Below are positions 6,578 through 10,539 of a stretch of 10,539 bases of DNA, piece by piece; the first letter of the stretch is position 1; every line of letters starts with the position of its first letter. Below the pieces are notes generated by a model. It did not search any database, was not told where the DNA came from, and saw only the letters and a list, made by a program, of their open reading frames with translations. The position numbers and the translations under genes were made by a program. The DNA comes from Chloroflexota bacterium (GTDB taxonomy: Bacteria > Chloroflexota > Limnocylindria > Limnocylindrales > CSP1-4), in assembly GCA_021785115.1 (NCBI GenBank), contig JAJYGO010000014.1, positions 1-10,539 on the forward strand. Direction: 5' to 3'.

Positions 6578-6584
6578 GAGGAAG
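6578..6584 (+). promoter_or_regulatory. ribosome binding site selecting the ATG at 6592
   Basis: GAGGAAG ends seven bases before the ATG at 6592, a strong site with standard spacing. It rules out the in-frame ATG at 6556, which has no such site and lies in the promoter. Confidence 0.75.
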
Positions 6585-6591
6585 TCGTCCC

Positions 6592-7656
6592 ATGACCGCC
6601 GTCTGGCGAATGCTCCGCGCTCCCAGCGACATCCGGAACCGGGTGATCGCGATCTACGCCGTCCTCGTCGGGCTGACCATCGCCTGCTACGCGCTGCTGG
6701 TCGCGCTCAGCGTTCCGTACCCCCAGCTGGTCAGCGCCGGCTTCCTGGCCTACACCCTCGGCCTGCGCCACGCCTTCGACGCGGACCACATCGCCGCGAT
6801 CGACAACACCACCCGCAAGCTGATGCAGGACGGGCAGCGCCCGGTGGGCGTCGGGCTCTTCTTCTCGCTCGGGCACTCGTCGGTGGTGGTGCTCCTCTCG
6901 GTGCTCCTCGCGATCTCCGCCTCGGTGGCCAGCGACATCCCGGCCCTGCGCAGCACCGGCGCGCTGGTCGGGACCAGCGTCTCGGCCACCTTCCTGCTGC
7001 TCATCGGGATCATCAACCTGGTGGTCCTGGTGGATGTGTACCGGCTCTTCCGCCAGGTCTCCACCGGCGGCGATTACAGCGACCAGTCGCTCGAGCAGCT
7101 CCTGCAGAACCGCGGGATCCTGGCCCGCATCTTCCGCCCCATGCTCCGCCTCGTCCGGAAGAGCTGGCACATGTACCCGGTGGGGTTCCTGTTCGGGCTC
7201 GGCTTCGACACCGCGAGCGAGGTGGCCCTGCTCGGACTGGCCGCCACGGCGGGGGGCGACAGGATCCCCGTGATCTTCATCCTCGTCCTGCCGGCCCTCT
7301 TCGCGGCCGGGATGATGACCATGGACACCACCGACCAGATCCTGATGCTGGGCGCCTACGGCTGGGCCTTCCTGCGCCCCATCCGGAAGCTCTACTACAA
7401 CCTGACCATCACCTTCATCTCGGTGGTGATCGCCTTCGTGGTGGGCGGGATCGAGGTCCTGAGCATCCTGGCCTCGCAACTCCGCCTGTCCGGCGGGATC
7501 TGGACCTTCGCGGGCAACCTGGACTTCGGCACGCTCGGCGTGGCCATCGTGGGGATCTTCGTGATCAGCTGGGTCGGATCGACGGTGATCTACCGCCTGA
7601 AGGGCTTCGACCGACTGGGCATGGAGCCGGCGGAGGGCTCCGAGTCCGCCGCCTGA
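6592..7656 (+). CDS. nickel/cobalt permease, NiCoT (HoxN/NixA) family
   Basis: The product has 354 residues, the normal length for this family of secondary transporters (TC 2.A.52) that take up Ni2+ and/or Co2+ across the inner membrane. The defining signature RHAFDADHI is at 59-67, carrying the metal-binding His60, Asp65 and His66. It is followed by FFSLGHSSVV (90-99), LGFDTASEVALL (203-214) and AGMMTMDTTDQILM (239-252). About eight hydrophobic helices are seen, with a charged cytoplasmic loop around 151-193. In the last signature Gln249 replaces the Gly common in DT-x-DG versions. Whether nickel or cobalt is preferred cannot be told. The gene has its own promoter and operator, so it is regulated apart from the ECF operon, and it faces the heme operon tail to tail. 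Nickel or cobalt would supply hydrogenase, urease or cobalamin enzymes, none of which lies here. Confidence 0.93.
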   Translation: MTAVWRMLRAPSDIRNRVIAIYAVLVGLTIACYALLVALSVPYPQLVSAGFLAYTLGLRHAFDADHIAAIDNTTRKLMQDGQRPVGVGLFFSLGHSSVVVLLSVLLAISASVASDIPALRSTGALVGTSVSATFLLLIGIINLVVLVDVYRLFRQVSTGGDYSDQSLEQLLQNRGILARIFRPMLRLVRKSWHMYPVGFLFGLGFDTASEVALLGLAATAGGDRIPVIFILVLPALFAAGMMTMDTTDQILMLGAYGWAFLRPIRKLYYNLTITFISVVIAFVVGGIEVLSILASQLRLSGGIWTFAGNLDFGTLGVAIVGIFVISWVGSTVIYRLKGFDRLGMEPAEGSESAA

Positions 7657-7680
7657 ACCGGCGGCCGTGCGCCGGCCGGT
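7657..7680. terminator. GC-rich hairpin at the convergent gene junction, probable two-way terminator
   Basis: The whole gap between the two convergent stop codons folds on itself. ACCGGC (7657-7662) pairs with GCCGGT (7675-7680) and GGC (7663-7665) with GCC (7671-7673), with one bulged G at 7674 and a five-base loop. Neither side has a run of T, so it is not a classic intrinsic terminator, but its position supports a role in ending or insulating both transcripts. Confidence 0.5.
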
Positions 7681-9095
7681 CAGCCTCCGGCCGCGCCGCT
7701 CCCGATGATCCGCACCGCCTCCTCCGCCGCCCCCCGGCCCTGTGCCACGCAGTCGGGGATCCCGACGCCGCGGTAGGGCGCACCGGCGAGGAGCAGGCCC
7801 GGCACCTCCCCCGCCGCCGCGAGCACGGACGCCACCCGGTCCAGGTGGCCCACCGTGTACTGCGGCATCTGGCCGCTCCACCGGGCCAGGCGTGCCAGCA
7901 CCGGCTCTCCCCGGGCGCCCAGCGTGGTCGCCACGTCGCGGATCGCGGCTCCGACGAGGTCGCGGTCCGGCATCGCGATCGCCGCGCCGCTGCGGGATCC
8001 CACGTACGCACGGATGAGCACGCGGCCCTCCGGCGCACGCCCCGGCCACTTGTTCGAGCTGATGGTGCACGCGTCGATCGACAGCCGCTCGCCGGCGGCC
8101 ACCAGGAAGCCGTGCCCCACGGGCGGCGACGGGAACTGGCCCGCCTCGTAGCCCAGGGAGACCACCGCCGTGGTGCCGTGCGGGATGGTGCGGAGGCCGG
8201 CGGCCGCGGCCGGGGCCACCTCGTCGAGCAGCCGTGCCGCCTCGGGCCCGGGGGCGGTCAGGATCGTGACCTCGGGCCGCAGGACCTCGCCCGATGCCAG
8301 CCGTGCCTCCACGCCGCTCCCCGTGCGCGCGAGCGCGGCCACCGGCGTGCCCGTCCGGATCGCCACGGCCGACGAGGATGCCAGCGCGCCGAGCAGCCCC
8401 TCCACCAGCTGGCCGACCCCGCCGGAGAGGGTCACGAACGGCGACCCCACGCCGGCGCGCGTGCCCTGCGCGGCACTCGCGCGCCGCGCTCGTCCCGCCG
8501 CCAGGCTGGCCAGGAACAGGCTCCGGTGGTCGCGCTCCGCGTCGCGGAGCTGCGGCACCACGGCCTGCAGGCTGAGCTCGTCGATCGAGGTGCCGTACAC
8601 CCCGCCCAGCAGCGGCCCGGCCAGCCGGTCCACCAGGGCGGGGCCCAGGCGGCGGCGCAGGTACACGCCGACGCCCACGTCGCGGGCCAGGCCGTCGCGG
8701 GGCAGGACCAGGTCGAGCCCCATGCGCAGCTTCTGGAGCGGCGAGAAGAGCGGCGTGGTGATGAACGGCTGCAGCCTCGTGGGGAGGACCAGCCCCATCT
8801 CCTGGGGGAGCGGTACCAGCCGTCCGCCGATGCGGATGTGGACCACCCGCGGCTCCAGGGGACGCACCACCGCCTCCTCCAGGCCGAGCGACCGGACCAG
8901 CTGCATCCCGGCGGGACGGTAGCTGACGAACGAGTCCGGGCCCATCTCGACGAGGAACCCGTCGATGCGCTCGGTGCGCAGCTTCCCGCCCAGGCGGCCG
9001 GAGGCCTCCACGAGCGTCACCGACACCCCGGCCTCCGCCAGCGCATGCGTCGCCGCGAGCCCGGTGATCCCCCCGCCGATCACCAGCGCCTGCAT
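7680..9095 (-). CDS. hemY: oxygen-dependent coproporphyrinogen III / protoporphyrinogen oxidase (HemY/CgoX type)
   Basis: The product has 471 residues, the usual length. This FAD flavoenzyme removes six electrons from a porphyrinogen late in heme synthesis; in Gram-positive-type bacteria the substrate is coproporphyrinogen III (CgoX), elsewhere protoporphyrinogen IX. It starts with the FAD-binding Rossmann motif GGGITGL (7-13) and the acidic strand end VTLVEAS (26-32). Next comes the second FAD motif GRLGGKLRT (33-41) with GFLVEMGPDSF (46-56). The substrate-domain segment GPLLGGVYGTSIDELS is at 160-175 and the C-terminal family signature GAPYRGVGIPDCV at 438-450. ATG 9095 has GGAGGG (9110-9105) nine bases upstream. 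A longer open frame upstream runs across the next gene in the wrong phase and is not coding. It is the second gene of an operon with the radical SAM gene, 23 bases away, which favours the coproporphyrin form of the pathway. Confidence 0.92.
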   Translation of the reverse strand: MQALVIGGGITGLAATHALAEAGVSVTLVEASGRLGGKLRTERIDGFLVEMGPDSFVSYRPAGMQLVRSLGLEEAVVRPLEPRVVHIRIGGRLVPLPQEMGLVLPTRLQPFITTPLFSPLQKLRMGLDLVLPRDGLARDVGVGVYLRRRLGPALVDRLAGPLLGGVYGTSIDELSLQAVVPQLRDAERDHRSLFLASLAAGRARRASAAQGTRAGVGSPFVTLSGGVGQLVEGLLGALASSSAVAIRTGTPVAALARTGSGVEARLASGEVLRPEVTILTAPGPEAARLLDEVAPAAAAGLRTIPHGTTAVVSLGYEAGQFPSPPVGHGFLVAAGERLSIDACTISSNKWPGRAPEGRVLIRAYVGSRSGAAIAMPDRDLVGAAIRDVATTLGARGEPVLARLARWSGQMPQYTVGHLDRVASVLAAAGEVPGLLLAGAPYRGVGIPDCVAQGRGAAEEAVRIIGSGAAGG

Positions 9096-9104
9096 GGGAG
9101 ACTG

Positions 9105-9110
9105 CCCTCC
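9105..9110 (-). promoter_or_regulatory. ribosome binding site of the HemY/CgoX gene, within a short hairpin
   Basis: On the minus strand GGAGGG lies nine bases before the ATG. Its first four bases can pair with CTCC (9100-9097), leaving a six-base loop. Ribosomes finishing the upstream gene at 9119 would open this weak stem, so coupled translation is likely. Confidence 0.6.
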
Positions 9111-9118
9111 GGTCTGCG

Positions 9119-10312
9119 TCAGTCCGCGTCGGGCTCTGCGGAGGGGACGTACGGGCAGAGCGGATCGGTCTCCAGGTAGTCGCCGGTCCAGACGTAGGCG
9201 CGCGCCCGCGACCCGCCGCAGATCGCGACGTAGGGGCATCGCCCGCAGCGCCCCTTGAAGGCGGCGACGTCCCGCAGGCTGGTGAACATCGGGTGGGTGC
9301 GGTAGACGTCGACGAGGCTGTCGGTGCGGACGTTCCCGGCCGCGAGCGGCAGGAACCCCGACGGGGAGATCTGGCCGTCGTGGGAGACGAAGACGATGCC
9401 GTTCCCGTCGCGTACGCCGAACCCGCGGCCCACCGGCGTCCGGGCGATCGCCTCGTCGTCCAGGCCCTCGGCGCGGAGCCGCCGGATGGCGATCCGCCGG
9501 TAGTGGGTGGCCTCGGTCGTCTTGATCGCGAACGGGGCTTCCTTCGACAGGTCGTACAGCCAGTGGTTGAGCCGCTCCGACTGGGCGGGCGAGATCTCCT
9601 GCAGGCCCGTTCCCCGGCCGACCGAGATCAGGAAGAAGAGGCTCCAGCGGATGATCCCCAGCCCGAGCATCAGCTCGTAGAGCGCCGGGAGGTCGGGCAG
9701 CGTCTCGTCCGTCACCAGCGTGTTGATCTGCAGCGGCAGGCCGGCCCGGTGGGCCCACTCGACGGCGCGCAGCGTCATCTCGAAGGTGCCCTCGACGCCG
9801 CGGAACCCGTCGTGGCGAGCCGCGTCCGAGCCGTCGATGCTCAGCGACATCGTCTGGATCCCGGCCGCCTTCAGCGCCGCGAGGCGCTCCGGCGTCATGT
9901 CCACGGTGGCGGAGGGCGCCAGCGACGCGCCGATCCCGCGCTCGGTGGCGCCCCGCACCAGCGCCTCCAGGTCCGGCCGCCGGAGCGGGTCCCCGCCGGT
10001 GAAGACGACGTGCGGGTACGGGCGGCCGAACCCGGTGATCTCGTCCAGCAGCCGAAATCCTTCGTCGGTGGTCAGCTCGTTGGGGCTGCGCTCCGGCTGC
10101 GCGGTGGCTCGGCAGTGCCGACAGGCGAGTCCGCAGGCGAGCGTCGTCTCCCAGTACACGAGCATGGGGGCCCGGGCATACACGTACCCGTCCGGCCGCA
10201 CCGCGCCCACCGACGGCAGGTGTCCGCCTCCCCCGACGGGGGCGGCGGACGGCGCGCCGGGATGCCCGCCGGGATGCCCCGGGGTGTGCGGGGGAGTGCT
10301 CGTCACGTCCAT
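9119..10312 (-). CDS. radical SAM/SPASM-type protein, AhbD heme synthase-like (TIGR04053-like)
   Basis: The product has 397 residues. The radical SAM cluster motif CxxxCxxC is at Cys60, Cys64 and Cys67 (TTLACGLACRHC), and the SAM-binding GGDP at 106-109. The barrel continues with LSIDG (157-161) and WSLFFLISVGRG (223-234). A C-terminal cysteine set for an extra iron-sulfur cluster follows: Cys356, Cys359, Cys365 and Cys386, including CGGSRARAY (365-373) and TGDYLETDPLC. This tail resembles AhbD, which oxidatively decarboxylates two propionates of iron-coproporphyrin III to make heme b, and the related TIGR04053 group. The exact reaction is inferred, not shown. The first 35 residues are a His/Pro/Gly-rich extension with no fold visible. 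ATG 10312 is chosen because GAGG (10322-10319) lies six bases upstream and because the family's conserved region begins soon after. The oxidase gene follows in the same operon. Confidence 0.88.
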   Translation of the reverse strand: MDVTSTPPHTPGHPGGHPGAPSAAPVGGGGHLPSVGAVRPDGYVYARAPMLVYWETTLACGLACRHCRATAQPERSPNELTTDEGFRLLDEITGFGRPYPHVVFTGGDPLRRPDLEALVRGATERGIGASLAPSATVDMTPERLAALKAAGIQTMSLSIDGSDAARHDGFRGVEGTFEMTLRAVEWAHRAGLPLQINTLVTDETLPDLPALYELMLGLGIIRWSLFFLISVGRGTGLQEISPAQSERLNHWLYDLSKEAPFAIKTTEATHYRRIAIRRLRAEGLDDEAIARTPVGRGFGVRDGNGIVFVSHDGQISPSGFLPLAAGNVRTDSLVDVYRTHPMFTSLRDVAAFKGRCGRCPYVAICGGSRARAYVWTGDYLETDPLCPYVPSAEPDAD

Positions 10313-10416
10313 CGCCTGCCTCGCTTCGTGGCTCGCTGCCGCGCGGACTCCGGCCCTGGGCCGGCGAGCCGCGGCGCTCGGGTGCTCCGCGCGCAGGGGA
10401 CGTGCGGCGGCGGATC

Positions 10417-10426
10417 CCGACGTCGG
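10417..10426. promoter_or_regulatory. ten-base perfect palindrome upstream of the radical SAM/heme operon
   Basis: CCGACGTCGG is its own reverse complement and lies 105 bases before the radical SAM start, next to a weak minus-strand TACTGT (-10-like, 10432-10427). It might be an operator, but a ten-base GC-rich palindrome can arise by chance in such DNA. The rest of 10313-10490 shows no gene I can support. Confidence 0.2.
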
Positions 10427-10490
10427 ACAGTACCACCATTCCCCGACATGACCCGGAGGCCCTGGTGCGCCACGGCGCCCCGCGGGCCGG

Positions 10491-10539
10491 GGCACCTCGC
10501 TGGCCGTGGCACTCCGCTGGCCGCGGCACTCCACGGGCC
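10491..10539. repeat. 17-base tandem repeat, nearly three copies, cut by the right window edge
   Basis: Units at 10491-10507, 10508-10524 and 10525-10539 (the last cut after 15 bases) all begin GGCAC and continue as CTCGCTGGCCGT, TCCGCTGGCCGC and TCCACGGGCC. The period of 17 is not a multiple of three, so the repeat is unlikely to have grown inside a coding sequence. Its full length cannot be seen. Confidence 0.7.

Noticed and set aside
6556..6591. ATG at 6556 as start of the nickel permease
   Set aside because: It is inside the TATGAT -10 element and lacks a ribosome binding site; GAGGAAG points to the ATG at 6592.
6058..8070. Long His/Asp/Gln-rich minus-strand frame across the permease gene
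   Set aside because: It is the reverse-phase shadow of well-supported plus-strand genes; its composition is the typical artefact of GC-rich antisense frames.
8534..8550. Perfect hairpin GCTCCGC-GTC-GCGGAGC inside the HemY/CgoX gene
   Set aside because: It encodes a normal part of the protein (around LRDAERD) and palindromes of this size are expected in DNA of this GC content.
9096..10529. A very long minus-strand frame joining the upstream region to the HemY/CgoX gene, as if one 949-residue fusion
   Set aside because: Its first 478 residues run over the radical SAM gene in another phase and are Arg/Ala/Pro-rich with no motifs; a good ribosome binding site and the FAD motif begin at 9095.
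10448..10539. Possible rightward gene starting at ATG 10448
   Set aside because: Only 30 codons before the window ends, no ribosome binding site, and it runs through the 17-base repeat.

Overview
The window comes from a very GC-rich bacterial chromosome (third codon positions almost all G or C). It carries eight protein-coding genes, one cut by the left edge. No tRNA, rRNA, CRISPR array, transposase or phage gene is visible. The small-gene style, the Pro/Ala-rich protein tails, the ECF ATPase variants and the CgoX/radical SAM pair fit an uncultured high-GC Chloroflexota (Limnocylindria-like) lineage. That placement is inference, and a high-GC actinobacterium cannot be excluded from the sequence alone.

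Layout. Positions 1-394 (minus) hold the N-terminus of a UvrD-type superfamily 1 helicase. It is divergent from a 124-residue single-pass membrane protein (516-890, plus). Next come two tandem, paralogous, exported serine hydrolases of the class C beta-lactamase/DD-peptidase fold: 934-2361 is a predicted lipoprotein and 2439-3797 has a signal peptide without a lipobox. They share a 41-base identical stretch around the codons for RELLDHTSG.

Positions 3937-6451 form a tightly overlapping three-gene operon for an energy-coupling factor (ECF) transporter core: the membrane subunit EcfT and two ATPases. No substrate-binding S component lies alongside. One ATPase lacks the LSGGQ signature and the other has an altered Walker A motif, and both changes should fall in the same composite ATP site.

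Positions 6592-7656 encode a NiCoT-family nickel/cobalt permease with its own promoter. The -10 element is TATGAT, and an inverted repeat TATTGC-N8-GCAATA lies just upstream, which suggests a metal-responsive repressor. It ends against a convergent operon, with a strong GC hairpin in the 24-base junction.

The convergent minus-strand operon consists of an AhbD/TIGR04053-like radical SAM protein (10312-9119) followed after 23 bases by an oxygen-dependent coproporphyrinogen/protoporphyrinogen oxidase (9095-7680). Together these suggest late steps of heme synthesis, possibly a coproporphyrin-dependent route in which a radical SAM enzyme does the final decarboxylations. Positions 10313-10539 hold the upstream region of this operon and a 17-base tandem repeat running into the right edge.

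The metal and tetrapyrrole theme of the right half (nickel/cobalt uptake, heme enzymes, an ECF core that could serve metals or vitamins) is suggestive but not proof of one pathway. No clearly new multi-gene system is visible. The best leads are the heme gene pair, the asymmetric ECF ATPases, the nickel permease operator and the tandem hydrolases.
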